Shown: positions 24,138-37,751 of the stretch, piece by piece
Numbering within the stretch: position 1 is the first letter of the stretch
How the letters are laid out: each line of letters begins with the position of its first letter
NCBI RefSeq assembly: GCF_000001735.4
Contig: NC_003076.8
Coordinates: 19,099,835 to 19,163,834 of the forward strand
Direction: 5' to 3'
Source: Arabidopsis thaliana
Lineage: Eukaryota > Streptophyta > Magnoliopsida > Brassicales > Brassicaceae
DNA: 64,000 bases
The notes under the pieces: generated by a model
Told to the model about the DNA's origin: nothing
Seen by the model: only the letters and a program-made list of their open reading frames with translations
Database searches by the model: none
Translations under genes and position numbers: made by a program

Positions 24138-24315
24138 ATATATATATATACAAGTGGAAAGTATCAATTTGATATAAAGCTAGTCAAGTTTAGACAACAA
24201 AAACTAGTCAAACAAGATAATAGAATTTGTTTTTAGATATTTATTATGAGTTTTAAAAATATTAGTGACTGCTTTACAAACAAGTAAAGATAAATATTAT
24301 TATATTTTGTTCTTG

Positions 24316-24366
24316 ATCAAATTAATATTTTGTGCCGGTAGGAAAAAAATCAAATTAATATTTTGT
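24316..24366 (+). repeat. Microinsertion: GCCGGTAGG + A6 between 18-bp direct repeats
   Basis: The 18-mer ATCAAATTAATATTTTGT is at 24316-24333 and 24349-24366. The 15 nt between read GCCGGTAGGAAAAAA, so the poly(A) end directly abuts the downstream repeat, as in target-primed retroposition. This copy is on the plus strand. Confidence 0.8.
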
Positions 24367-24380
24367 TGTTTTTCATTTTA

Positions 24381-25134
24381 AATATCATATGCTCTCTTTT
24401 TCGTATAATAGTTTCGATTCTCTTTTTATTATCATGGAACACTGAAAAAAATAGATATAGAGAGGTAAAATCCGATTAAATATGAAAGTTGCTATGTAGG
24501 CAATTGTATAGTTTACCTAAGATTATAAAATAATCCTACGCTTTGAATCGTTGAAAATGTTTTGACACATATATGGTCTCGTCTCGTCTTTCTAAAGCTC
24601 CAAAATAATTTTATTAAAAGCGTGTGACTTTTAGTCAATATTTACATTTATTGGATTGAGTCATATTGGTCTATAAGTACAATATTAAAATTGATTAATA
24701 CGAAAGTAGGTCAATAATTCAGACGGTCAACCACAACAACATAATTTTAATGATTCCAAATCAACCCTTTAAACTTCCTTCACAAATTGAAATCTTTGAT
24801 AAATTTTAATGGATACTTTTTTAAATGATAAATGACTAAATCAGACACTGAGAAAAGAAACAAAATAAAAAAGTTTACAGAAGGTAGAAAAATACATGTT
24901 CAAGTTTAACAAACTCATTAAAAGATTTTCGTGTTTTTTTTCTTTCTAACCATGCTTTTGCTTTCTTCTAATGTGTATGTACCTGAAGACAAATAGAGAC
25001 ATGAATGCTCTCTTCACCATTCGTGTGATTACAGTGCGTTTTATTTTCCGTTTCTGTTCACACACGTCTCTTCTTTTCTCAGTTCCATTCCAACGCCATG
25101 ATCTTGATCCTTGGGTTTTGTCGTCAAACTTCCT
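24381..25134. other. Spacer between defensin-like unit and CKB1
   Basis: Contains the duplicated 24687-24752 fragment described with the tandem unit, and to the right the 3' UTR of CKB1. No gene supported. Confidence 0.5.
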
Positions 25135-26563
<1,429 letters not shown>

Positions 26564-27439
26564 GATTCTAAAAATACCTGATAAATCTCTCTCTTACAGC
26601 AGCTATTGTACAACTTTCATCGGCATGTAATCGCCGGTGAGAGATTGAGAAATCGACGGCGATTACCTTGAGCTCTAGGGTTTTGCTTCTTCTTTTATTT
26701 TATTTTTAGCTTTTGTCGAATCTTGTTCTTTCGCGTTTCGCAACTAGTCTGTTTCGTACAGAGAAAGATTATTATTTTATTTTTTGGTCACCGTTTAATT
26801 TTTGATTTGAAAAAAAATTATAGGGGTAAAATGGGAAATAGAGAAATAAAGAGCTCCCGGAGACGAGGGAGTGAATCGGTAGCTAAGCTAGCCACTAGAG
26901 AGAAAGTAGTGGGAGAGATGGGTCGAATCGAACTAACCACTAACTTCTGGTTCAACACGTAGCATTTCACTGCACAGCAACGACCGCTCTTGTTTCTTTA
27001 ATTGCCATTTTGCCAATGTTGCCCACATTTGTTTTTAGAAATATGCTCACTTAACAAGATAGACATAAATTACTTACATAAAAGAATAAAAAATTTTGTA
27101 TTATTTCTTTTGTCTTTTTAATAACATAGTTGGCACATACATTATTACAATATTTTAAGATTTTTTTTTACAGTTTACTAATGATAATCTTTCATGTCAC
27201 GTATATTATTAGATTTTTTTTTGATAATCTTTCAGTTTTTCTTGCTGTAATTTGTTTTAAAAATGACCGATTTGTCTTTTAACCAATTCATCATCCAAAA
27301 CATCAATTAGTGGTTTAAATGGCCCAAGAAAGCCCAACAGGTGATGAACACCGGCAAAGTCTTGTCACGTGACCAGCACATGAACGAGACGATTTACATC
27401 TTTCTTTAGTCAGTCGGTCGAGTCCGAGAGAGGAGAACA
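26564..27439. promoter_or_regulatory. Bidirectional promoter between CKB1 and the CCDC97-like gene
   Basis: The two start codons are 876 bp apart and diverge. A G-box (CACGTG, 27366-27371) lies 69 bp upstream of the right-hand ATG. An imperfect 13-bp direct repeat (TGATAATCTTTCA) brackets a T-rich insert at 27182-27234. Confidence 0.6.
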
Positions 27440-28659
27440 ATGGAAGAGAAGAAGAAGACGATGGAGATGGAAGCAACAACAATGAAAGGCACGGCGGCGG
27501 AAGATATAACGGAGAGACTCTCTTCTCTCGACAATCTCTATTTTCCACGCGCCGTCCAATTAACCGCTGCATCTTCCGACCAACGCAAATCCATCCTCCT
27601 CGACCTCCTCCGTCGTGATCCCGCCGTTTTTCTAGGTACTTTCCATTATTCTGCTCCAATTCCTCGATTCTAATTTCAATTTTGTCTAAGTATGATTGGA
27701 TGTGTTACTGAGTTTTTAGTCCTTAATTAAGTACTTGGTGAAACTATTGATTCATTAGGTTAAGTTTTTAGTCCTTAGGTTAGTTCATAGGTTAGTAGAT
27801 AGATGAGTTTTGGCTTCATAATCATCTAAGTATTGAGTGTGTAATGTTATTAGAATGAAACTTTTTTATTAAATATGATTTGGGAACTGAAGCATTAGTT
27901 GTTTTTGCTTTGATGATTTCAGAGAGATATGGATCGGAGCTACTAGTAGATGAATTGCTTGAGTTTGATGCTATGAAACATGACTACGAGGTTGATTGGC
28001 ATTTGAAAAACCTGCGGAAGAAGATAAGTCCGACTTCAGAAGAGATTAAATCGAGGTCTGTAGCTGTGAGGAATAGGAGATTGGCTTATTTGAATAAGCT
28101 TGTATCCGAGGGACAGTATTTCTCAGAGGATGCTATGAGAGATAGAGAGCCGTATCTACATCATGAGTATGTTGGGAAGTTTCAGGATGTGATGGGAAGG
28201 AACATGGCTAGGCCTGGAGAACGTTGGTCTGAGACTTTGATGAGACGGGCTGAGGAAGCGGTGTTGGTTACTCGTATTAGAGAGGAGCAGCAGAGGTTAG
28301 GTGTTTCAGAGAGTGATTGGGTTGGTAATGAGAAGATGGAGGAATCAGAAGAAGAGGAAGAGGAGGAATCAGAAGAGGAGGAAGAAGAAGAAGATGAAGA
28401 AGCGAAGAATCCTACAGAAGCTAGCTCTTCAAGTCTGAATGGTAAAGAACAGAAAGAGAAGGCAACAACAGTCTTACCGCCAGAGGAGATGCAAGATATG
28501 ATGGATCAGTTCACATCAATCATGGAACAGAAGTTCTTATCGGGAGAAGATCATCAACATTTGGATTACGCAAAGATAGACAATGACGAGACTCTTGATG
28601 ATCATTGGCTTCGAGAGATTGGCCGTGACGCTGAAGATAAGTACTTTGATGAAGACTAA
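27440..28659 (+). CDS. Acidic CCDC97-like (DUF2052) protein
   Basis: Two exons, 27440-27635 and 27923-28659, give 310 residues. A short N-terminal segment is followed by a conserved-looking region (about 66-165, YGSELLVDELLEF, HHEYVGKFQD) and a long Glu run (about 172-195), then a C-terminal acidic tail DEDKYFDED-like. Organisation matches the eukaryotic CCDC97/DUF2052 family, which is associated with the U2 SF3B splicing machinery in other organisms; role in plants is not established. The frame continues upstream of exon 2 as an open stretch from 27880, but the acceptor at 27921-27922 and the exon 1 phase support splicing. Probably At5g47090. Confidence 0.85.
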
Positions 28660-30061
28660 TTGGATATGTAAGATATGATCTCTCCTCTCTCTCTCTCTCG
28701 TTACCTGCAGAGTTATATATATCATATGATAGAGAGTGCTATCATCGGATTACAAGTCCAAACACCAACACAACGTCATGTTAAGTTTTGGTTGAGAGAT
28801 TATTCATCAAATCTCTATGTACACTAATAGAATTGGTTCAAATTATATGGCCCAGAATAGTAAAGCGGTGCGATGATAAGAATTGTTTTTTGGGCAAATA
28901 TAATCATGAAATAGTAAAGGGAAAACCAAAATTCCAATATTCTTTTTTGGAAGTTTGAACATAGACATGAACTAAGTTTTTCTTCCATTATAATACACAA
29001 ATTTTTAAGGTGTACCATTAACATAAACGTATGTGGCTAGGTGTAGAAGATAGATCACTTGTGCAAGCATATATAACTCATGGTAACTCATGTTACCAAT
29101 CACACCCATAGTATGGAGGATAAGTGCACACACAGAGTTAAAAGGAAAAAAAAAACCATGAACATAAACTTGCGAGTTAAGCGCAATTATAGAGTACAAT
29201 ACAGTACTAATCCGAGGTCGAATCTGCGGTTATACAACAGATTAACCTCTTCTCCGTATTTCCGGGATTCTCTATACCATGCCATTTTTCTTTTTTTAGA
29301 TATGGACAACGTCCCACTATCACGCTCATCTAGATTGTGCCAGGGGAAGTGTCATCTTCCGTGAGAAATTTCTTTTTGGTATCAACTCTTGAGTTTCATA
29401 CAAATGATTCTTGTCTGAACTCTTGAGTTTCAACTAAATGATCCTCAAACTTGGCTTTTGTAGTCAAAGAACATGGAGGATATGTAAAAGCGTCGCCGTA
29501 CAGGGGGATTAGAGAGAATCACTCCACAGCATGGAATGTCTGAATCCGCTTGAGTTCTTTAGCTACTGGGATCATCATTGGTCTGTCTTCATCTCAAAGC
29601 CGGCACCACACACGTCAATTCGGATTTATCGGTTACAATAAATTCAGGTCTGGTTTGATTATAATTTTAGTTTCATTTTGGTATTTTTGAAGTTTTCAAT
29701 TCCCTTAATAATAATAAATTGATTTATATGGCTAATTTCTTCTGTCTAAGCATATTTGACTTTGATTTCTCGTTACATAAAACATAAAGTGTTGGAATAA
29801 TTTATGAGCAAAATCAAATCTTTAATCAGAAATTGTGGTTTTATATTAATCTTTTCGTAGAACTACAACTTGAGTATTCAAAACTGTTAAAGAAAGAGAG
29901 CCAAAAGTAATCGCAATACATGAAATTGAAATCCAATAGACTAAAAATTCCAAAGGAAATAGAGCTCGATCCTGCTATATAACATTGTTGGAATCAATCT
30001 TCTTTTTATTCTTGGTCCAGCCTACGACTTGGTCTCTATAAACCAGCTTGTCTTGTCTCTT
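28660..30061. other. Convergent 3' region with a kinase relic
   Basis: Between the CCDC97-like gene (+) and CBL9 (-), which converge. It holds their 3' UTRs, the kinase-like fragment at 29519-29593, and a partly repeated stretch (ACTCTTGAGTTTCA, about 29384 and 29421). No complete gene seen. Confidence 0.5.
29519..29593 (-). pseudogene. Relic of a receptor-like kinase C-terminus
   Basis: On the minus strand, 24 codons then a stop read DEDRPMMIPVAKELKRIQTF..., which fits kinase subdomain XI (D-x-RP-x-M-x-x-V-A-x-E-L) as found in WAK-like and ZED1-related pseudokinases. The preceding in-frame codon is a stop and no other kinase motif is visible nearby, so this is a decayed fragment. Short similarity, hence moderate confidence. 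Confidence 0.5.
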
Positions 30062-31893
30062 TCACGTCGCAATCTCGTCCACCTCCGAGTTAAATACGAA
30101 ACTCGGAAATGTCGTCGTTATATCCCTAAAATTGAGTTTTTAAGTCCTCAAACTTGGAAAATGGCACCAAAACTGGCCAAATAGATGGAAGTATCATAGT
30201 AAGGAGACATACCTGAGATACGGAAGAGTCATGATTTTAAGCAAAGATGGGTTTTTGATAACGAAATTGCTCCATTCTGTCTTATCAATCTTTCCATCCC
30301 GATCCACATCTGCGTCCTCAAATGTCTGTTCACGAAAAGAAAAAAAAACTCGAGTTTCATAAAACAGTCTTTCTTTTGACAGAAAACAAACTTGTAATAG
30401 ACAACAAGTAAACCTGATCAAGTATCATCTCTATTGTATCATCAGCCAGTTTCATTTCAGATTCGCAGAGAAGTGCAATCAACATCTGCTTCACCTGCCA
30501 AAAACGCATACACAATTATGATTACTTATAGATGATGCAGAATCCATAATACTGAAAGTCTTTGAAACATAGATTGTTTGGGAATGGAATGTGAAGATAT
30601 AGGACCATTGTTTACCTCTTGGCGCTCAATGAAGCCTGTGCAGTCCATGTCGTAAAGCCTAAAGGTAACTGATATATGAAATACAGAATAACATGAATAA
30701 AAGTACAGCAAGGCTTTAGAGAAACGACGATGGATATAAACTCGTTTATGGGTCAACTTACAGTCTGTTTTCTCCTCTAGGGAAGCATTAGGATGGAAAA
30801 CATTGAGTGATCTCACAAAGTCTCCAAAATCAATTACGCCTTTTCGTTTAACATCAAATAAATCAAATATCTGGAAAAAAGAGCATTACCATTAACTACT
30901 TATAATAGAACTAATCGTTACGACTAACTACAAAGTTACTAAGGCCAAAGAAACTTAGAATTTACCCTATTGGCAAACAAATTTTCTTTCTTTCTGTTCT
31001 TGAACAAAGCAAGTTGAAACTCTTCCTGCATAACAAGTTGGTCGAGAAAATAAGTAACAATATCCAAGAGTGGGCCAAGAAAACATCAATTTTTATAAGC
31101 AAACCAATATAAAAAATGGAATTAAAATTCAAGTCAACTATCATCAACACAGAGACTTGGTGAGCAATAAGGAGCCCACAGCTCAGCATGGAGATTCAAT
31201 AATAAATTTGTGAAAGTCAAGAAAGTTGACAAATAATACGGAATATGGATAATGGTGCAATGAATATTATTATGTCACTGTACATCACGCATTCAAGATT
31301 CTCCCATGAGGTGCGAAATAATCAAAGGGCTATGAGATTTATCATTACCTTGTTTATCAAGCCATCGTCAACAACCGAGCTGCTTATGCTCTTGAACAAT
31401 TCATACAATGCTTCAACTTCACTAACACTAACTAGAAAAACAAACAAATAATTAGCCACACTGCGAGATTTCTCATCAACATCATGTATATCACCAAAAC
31501 AAAAATCGAAAGTGATGGTTCTTGAAAACTTTCTCTGATTAAGATTCCATTTGAAAGTAGAAGTAAACTACACTAATGATCCAAGAAACTATTGAAATAG
31601 GTTTATGTGATGACTTAAGTAACAACAAGCATCATTTAACAAAGTTGTAGATCAAATAGATTATGAATGAAAGAACCATTTTTCGGATTCAATAAATGGC
31701 GAAAACAGATTCTCATATCAGTTAACAATTGATAAAAGAGAGATCTTTATGCTCATGCTCTTTGAGAATAAAGCAAAGAAGAGAAAACGAAACGTATAGT
31801 GCAAGTAAACTTACAAGCAGTCTCAGAAGCAAGCTTCACAGGGTTTTCGTGATCGGGAAATTCTCTGGCAGCCGTGGAATGGAAACAACCCAT
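30062..31893 (-). CDS. CBL9: Calcineurin B-like calcium sensor
   Basis: Eight coding exons on the minus strand: 31893-31815, 31431-31349, 31025-30966, 30870-30762, 30668-30616, 30494-30414, 30325-30213 and 30125-30062, giving 213 residues. The N-terminus MGCFHST carries Gly2 for myristoylation and Cys3 for palmitoylation, targeting it to the plasma membrane. EF-hand loops are visible as [26 protein letters not shown] and the canonical [13 protein letters not shown] loop. The C-terminal PSF motif (FPSFVFNS) is the known site for CIPK phosphorylation. With CIPK23 and others, CBL9 regulates K+ and nitrate uptake and ABA responses (established). Its 5' leader probably carries an intron (about 32273 to 31998). 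CBL1/CBL9-type length and sequence fit exactly. Confidence 0.96.
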
Positions 31894-34383
31894 TTACGGA
31901 TGACAAGAGTAAAACGAAGAAGAAGAAGCTTGTTCCGGAGGTTGATAAAATCGCCAAACTCTACTACAATTTCTGAGATTGTGAAAAAGCTTGATTTCTG
32001 ATATTACTCACTCCCCATCATCATCATAAGCATCTTTAAAAACTACAATGATTCAATCAAAAACAAAACCCAACAAAAATTGAATTAAAAGACGAACACG
32101 ATAATTGAATAAGTATAAACCCTAGAAAAAATAAGCAGCAGCTATGTGGCAATCGAATTCAGATTAACAAAATTTTGAATATTAAATCGGAAATTAAACA
32201 GGTAATGTAGGAGCGGCTCGAGAATCTCCGAACCCAGAAACTGAATGGTGAAATCGAAAAATTGAGCACTTACCACCGAGAGAACGGGCTCGCCGGCTCG
32301 GTGAGAGAGAGAGAGGAAGGGATTTTGATTTTTGAGAAACGAGAGAGAGACGAAGAAGAAGATCTCTGACCACGATGGTAGATGAATTGATCGGACGGCT
32401 GAGATTAACTTCAGACTTTGCTGGGCTTTTTTTGTTCGTCAGAGGCCTCCGATTGGGGAAATTATGAGAGAGTTTGTTTATAACATGATCGTCGCACGTG
32501 TGAGGGTCTGAACGCGTGTGAAACACATCCTTGTCATTTTTACCTCTTTTTTTCTACCAACCCCATTTTTATTTTATTTTTATTACAGTGTGGGAAGAAA
32601 ACAAAGCCATTATTGTTGTTTGACATTTTAGTTTCGAAATTTCAACTTTCAACTTTCCTTTTTTATTGGTTAAGAAAGTTAATCATTTTTACAAGTTTTC
32701 TTACAATTCTGCAATGATTTTGTTTTGTTTTTGTTTTTTTATTAAAAGAAAAATATTTAGACTCGAATTTTGTTTTTATGTAAGTTTATAACTGTAAGAA
32801 AAAAAAAGTGTAGAGAGGTAACTAGTACTTGTAGAGTCAAGATTTAACATACTCAAAAGATACTAAGAATGATATTTATTTGTATAAGATATAATTTTCA
32901 AATTGGATCTTTCATTTTCATAATCCATACAGATGTCAAGATCTCATAGTCTTCAAGATCTTGCAATAAATAAATATTAATATGATAACCCAACTAGCAA
33001 GGGGACTAATTACTGTATTTATCTATATATTCAAGATTCATGTAGAGTGTGTTTGATAATAATTTCAATATGGGTCATATACCTTTTGGGATAAACGAAG
33101 AATTATAATAATTCTGGTCACATTTTAGTAGTCTAATCAATCACGTAGGACAAACAAAAATCCAATAGTATAAAGGCGGTCTAAATAAGAATTATGGATT
33201 AACATAATTACTTTTATATAAACCATAAGACATGATCTAATCATGTATATTATCAAATTTTGAAACTAATTAAGTACGTACGCCATCCAACAATCCAATA
33301 ATGTAAACTATATAATGTTCGCCTAAAAAAAAGAAATGGATTAGCATATCCATAAGACATGGCCAAATCATGCATGTTACGTATATTAAATTTGAAACTG
33401 GGATCCTGGCTCTAGTAAGAGTGGTTTATAATTTTATATTGGGTTTAGAATTCCAAATTAAATGGTCAAATTCTTTCATTCCAATACAAGCAGAAACTTT
33501 TATGATAGTAAAAAGATTATGAGAAGACTTATGAGGTGTTAAGAAAGTGGGAGATGTATTATGAGGAGGAGAGATTATGAGTATAGTAAAAAGATTATGA
33601 GAAAAAAGATTATGACAATAGTAAACAAGAAGGTCCATACAGTATCCATGTTTTTCAAGAAAGTGGGAGATGCCAAAGTCCTGGACCTAATATTTTTGTT
33701 TTAAGTTTTGATAACTAACTAATTTTTTTTAAATCAGACACAAAAATAAACATAGACTGTTGATATTTTAGAAAATTAAGATCTATTAAAAAAATATTGT
33801 ATTTTCTTATAGATAAACAAAAAAAACTTTTTTTTTACTAAAAGACTAATATCAAACTGTCCTAAGGTCCCTACTAATTTTGGGCCGGTGGTCCTGACAA
33901 GTGACAACAGTTTAATGGTCCATTTTGTACTTAAAATTGAGTCAAATTAGTTGCGGCAATAAGAGCAGAGCAGTAATGTGTTACACCCTTAAAGGACGTT
34001 AGTACTGAAGCCCAAATTCTTTGGAGGTTGGTTGGTTGGTTGATGAAGTGCGGTTTTGATTAATTCACAAATATGACTTACTTGATGACTTTTCACAAAC
34101 ATCCATCTGGAAACGCTACTATTTGATGATGTATTAACAGTAGAAAGCATATTAAAAAAAATAAAATCTCTTATTGATTAAATTATCAAGCGTCAAAACG
34201 AAATAGGTCTGCTTTACAAGTCAAAGACCTTCGATACATTATCTTTGAGACTACTTCATAGAGATTTTTAAAGCAGAAAGATTACAAAATCTGAAGATCA
34301 GTAGTTCAGTAGAGATAAACTTTCACTGATTCACAGATTATTGCATAACAAAAAAAGGAAAATGAAAGATTGTAAGAACTTGT
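31894..34383. other. CBL9 leader/promoter and spacer to LIL3:2
   Basis: The CBL9 5' leader appears split: a donor GTAAGT (minus strand, at 32273) and an acceptor near 31998 would remove about 275 nt; a stem (ACCGAG at 32275-32280 with CTCGGT at 32297-32302) sits directly next to the donor. The rest, to 34383, holds the LIL3:2 3' UTR and AT-rich spacer with repeated AAAAGATTATGAGAA blocks near 33510-33610. No gene supported. Confidence 0.45.
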
Positions 34384-35404
34384 TCACTTCTTTGAAGAAA
34401 CTGTTGATGAATCTGGCTCTTTCCATGCAGCTTGCCATTGTTTGTCATATAACGTAGTCTCATCGAACAGATCCTTAAGTTTGTCTAAATCTTCATTCTT
34501 ACGGATGAAGAGAACTCCAGCTACAGCCACAAACAAGAGTGTTTTGCAGAAGAAATTTCCCATTTGATCAACAAGTCCTACTCCGGTAAGACTATCAACA
34601 AAGTAAGCCATGAAGAACCCTATCATCGCAGCACGACCTACACCACCAAGACAACAACTTAGATGCACAAAATGTTAAGTGTACTATATCTAAGTGTTAG
34701 ATCATAAGTGTTTTGAAAATCACCATTGAGAAGTTCAGCTTCAGGTAGATGGTATCTCTTCATCCATGCCCACCATGGAATAATCGAAGTATCGAAGACA
34801 ACAAGCTCGTCGTTACTCGTTGTTTCCGGGTTATCTTCAAGCCATTTTCTCCTCTTTGCCTCTATAAAAATACATAATCAACACATTTACACAACAAACA
34901 CTCCTCTTCTTACACACCACTATAAGAAACCAAAGCAGAATCTTCCTAATAACAAAGCATAGACATATATCAAGTATTCAAAGAATCTGTACTGAACTGA
35001 AGTTTTAAAAGGATCTAACCAGAAACGATAACAGAATCCCAATCAGTTTTGCCATCTTTCTCGAACTGTTTCAGATCCCAAGTTCCATTAACCCACTTCG
35101 CATTCTGATATTTGATTACCGTCTCAGTACTCGAATCAGTCGCTTCACCTCCAACGGCGCCGTTTTCAGAAGCGGAGGAGCTTTCGGCTGGAGATTTAAC
35201 TGGAACTTCCTCTACAGCCACAGAAGCAGGCTTCGGAATCTCCACGACGGGGGAAGTCGTACCATTGTCGGAGGAAGCTCTAGGGACGGAGATTAGAGAG
35301 AAACGCTTGGTGGAGAGAAGAGAGGTTGAGATCTTGGGGATGAGATTAGGGTTCTGAAGTGAGGAAGAGATCGGCGGAGAGAATAACGCCATGGATATAG
35401 ACAT
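34384..35404 (-). CDS. LIL3:2: Light-harvesting-like protein 3, isoform 2
   Basis: Three exons on the minus strand, 35404-35020, 34861-34724 and 34637-34384, give 258 residues. The Ser-rich N-terminus ([15 protein letters not shown]...) is a chloroplast transit peptide. The LHC-type motif ExxNxR is present at Glu171, Asn174 and Arg176 ([12 protein letters not shown]), followed by two hydrophobic helices (about 179-195 and 207-220). LIL3 proteins sit in thylakoids, anchor geranylgeranyl reductase (and POR) and so support chlorophyll and tocopherol synthesis. A second Met is at position 5; I keep the upstream ATG because it is in a CT-repeat leader context with the same frame. It is divergent from BI-1, 832 bp apart. 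Confidence 0.95.
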
Positions 35405-35420
35405 TTTTTTGTTAAGATCT

Positions 35421-35453
<33 letters not shown>

Positions 35454-36236
35454 GATCTCCTCTGCTCTGAGTTTTTTTTTTTTTTGCAGAGTTAGTTTGA
35501 ATGTGTGGTTTGAAATGAGCTATGAAGGAAGTGAAAGAGATGTTGTTATCGTTAGAAACTTGGATTGTATGTCGTTTTCCTTTTTTAATTCAGTTTAAGG
35601 AAGAAACTACGTGATGTTTTCTGTAAGCAAAAATAGAAAGATAAACGAGACTGTTAATGGGCTTTGCGATCAGCCCATATAGAACTAGAATTCAAAACCT
35701 GACATTTAACCATACTCTCGACCCATGATTTACGAATTGACTAGACGATATGAAAATGTCCTTGGTCTTTTCTTTATTAGTTTGTTAAACTTTTGATGCA
35801 ACTGAAAATAATAGAGAAAGATTATAGAAAAGTCTTTGTAAATTAATAAATACTGTTATCCAAAATACTTTATCACAAAACTAAAACAAATTTATTCCTA
35901 AGCTTAAACAATAATATGTAAACTAAGTGAAAAATCCACGTGGATGATTCTTATTGGTTAGATGACGATTTAGATATTTCATTTGCTTCGCGGCAAAGTT
36001 TCAACTCATTACGACGACGACGATCTCAACGTTCAAGAAGTTTCCAGAACTACCCTTCTCCGTGTTTAATGCCCCTACACGTGTAGCGAATGCGTAATAA
36101 CTACACATAAGCAGTAAGGGTATTATTGTCAATTTAGTCCCCAATCATAAGGCCCATTATAAATAACGAAAGTCTTTATTTTCTAACTAATATTTTCATT
36201 AATCGATTCTCAAAGTCAAGCAAAAAAAACGAAACA
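35405..36236. promoter_or_regulatory. Bidirectional promoter of LIL3:2 and BI-1
   Basis: A CT microsatellite (35419-35443) marks the LIL3:2 leader. Near BI-1 are CACGTG-like and CCAAT/GGCCCA elements (GGCCCATT near 36151; ACACGTGTAG near 36077). Part of the BI-1 proximal promoter (ATTTCATTTGCTTC, AGGGTATTATTGTC) is duplicated in front of the paralogue at 39183. Confidence 0.6.
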
Positions 36237-37751
36237 ATGGATGCGTTCTCTTCCTTCTTCGATTCTCAACCTGGTAGCAGAAGCTGGAGCTATGATTCTC
36301 TTAAAAACTTCCGTCAGATTTCTCCAGCCGTTCAGAATCATCTTAAACGGGTAAGTTTCTTCGCCGCCGATGTCTATTCATATCACACACCAAACCGCGA
36401 TGTCTAGATTAGAGTCGATAGATTGAGATTCGTTTCGTTTTCGTGCTATTGATCGCTCTATGTTTCTATATTTCATCTAATTTCTATGATTTGGTTTCCG
36501 TTGAACGAATCGTTGCGATCGTACTTTATCTAGGGTTTCTAATTGGGTCTTTCCATGATTTAGTTTGTTGATACTTACTTGATTATGATTCTGTGGAGAT
36601 CTTTCGTTATACTTTACTCTGCTTATTATTGTTAAGATCCTCTTGTTCATTTGTCATGTTCCATTTGCAGAAGGGAATGTGATTTGTATACTCACTCATG
36701 TTACAAATGCTCATTGGTTCTTATTATTTGTGGTGGAATCTTTGTAGGTTTATTTGACCTTATGTTGTGCTCTTGTGGCGTCTGCCTTTGGAGCTTACCT
36801 CCATGTGCTCTGGAATATCGGCGGTATTCTTACAACGATTGGATGTATTGGAACTATGATTTGGCTCCTTTCATGTCCTCCTTATGAACACGTACGTGGG
36901 CTCGATTTACCCAACCCAATAGTGAATTGGCTGCTTTCTTATTGTACTAAAGTTTCGTTTTCCTGACATTGTTGTTTGTTTTGATGCAGCAAAAAAGGCT
37001 TTCTCTTCTGTTTGTGTCTGCTGTTCTTGAAGGTGCTTCTGTTGGCCCCTTGATCAAAGTGGCAATTGATGTTGACCCAAGGTGTGTTATGGTTATGCAA
37101 TTTGATTCTTGTTGTTCAATGTTAATTTTCTGTTAGACTATTCTAGGAGCTGACCTTTATATCTTTCTTTTGGTTCTCCAGCATCCTTATCACTGCATTT
37201 GTTGGAACTGCGATAGCGTTTGTCTGTTTCTCAGCAGCAGCAATGTTAGCAAGACGCAGGGAGTATCTCTACCTTGGAGGACTGCTTTCATCTGGCTTGT
37301 CTATGCTAATGTGGCTCCAGTTTGCCTCTTCAATCTTTGGTGGCTCTGCATCTATCTTTAAGTTTGAGGTAAACCGAATGCCTCTGTTTTAGAATGATCT
37401 GTTCTTTGTCTTACTTTCTCAGACATCTCACCATTGTTATGAATACGTCTCTGGTTGCAGTTGTACTTTGGACTTTTGATCTTTGTGGGATACATGGTGG
37501 TGGACACACAAGAGATTATAGAAAAGGCACACCTCGGTGACATGGACTATGTAAAACATTCGTTGACCCTTTTCACTGACTTTGTAGCTGTGTTTGTTCG
37601 GATTCTCATCATAATGGTAAGTTCATTTGTCGCTGGTATAAGAAAATGGTACACTTTATTTGTTAGTAAACCGTCATTGACGGACTCTTTTGTTATGCAG
37701 TTGAAGAACTCAGCAGATAAAGAAGAGAAGAAGAAGAAAAGGAGAAACTGA
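36237..37751 (+). CDS. BI-1: Bax inhibitor-1, ER cell-death suppressor
   Basis: Six exons, 36237-36350, 36748-36891, 36990-37081, 37182-37368, 37461-37616 and 37701-37751, give 247 residues. It has six or seven hydrophobic helices of the TMBIM/BI-1 fold. The signature [18 protein letters not shown] is present with Asp194 and Asp219, the pair equivalent to the conserved di-aspartyl pH/Ca2+ switch of the family. The C-terminus (LKNSADKEEKKKKRRN) is the basic tail that binds calmodulin and is needed for death suppression (established for AtBI1). It resides in the ER membrane and limits cell death under ER and pathogen stress. Tandem with the paralogue at 39183. At5g47120. Confidence 0.97.

Larger units (their letters stand above)
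22400..24180. repeat. Tandem segmental duplication carrying two defensin-like genes
   Basis: Unit 1 (about 22420-23340) and unit 2 (about 23405-24180) share the downstream flank, both exons, the promoter with its AT tract, and an upstream hairpin. A further matching piece (TTAAAATTGATTAATACG...) is at 23273-23340 and again at 24687-24752, so unit 2 gained roughly 0.4 kb before that point or unit 1 lost it. Boundaries are approximate. Confidence 0.8.

Noticed and set aside
27182-27234. Another microinsertion with 13-bp repeats in the CKB1 promoter
   Set aside because: The insert has no clean poly(A) polarity and could be a chance repeat; kept out of the class.
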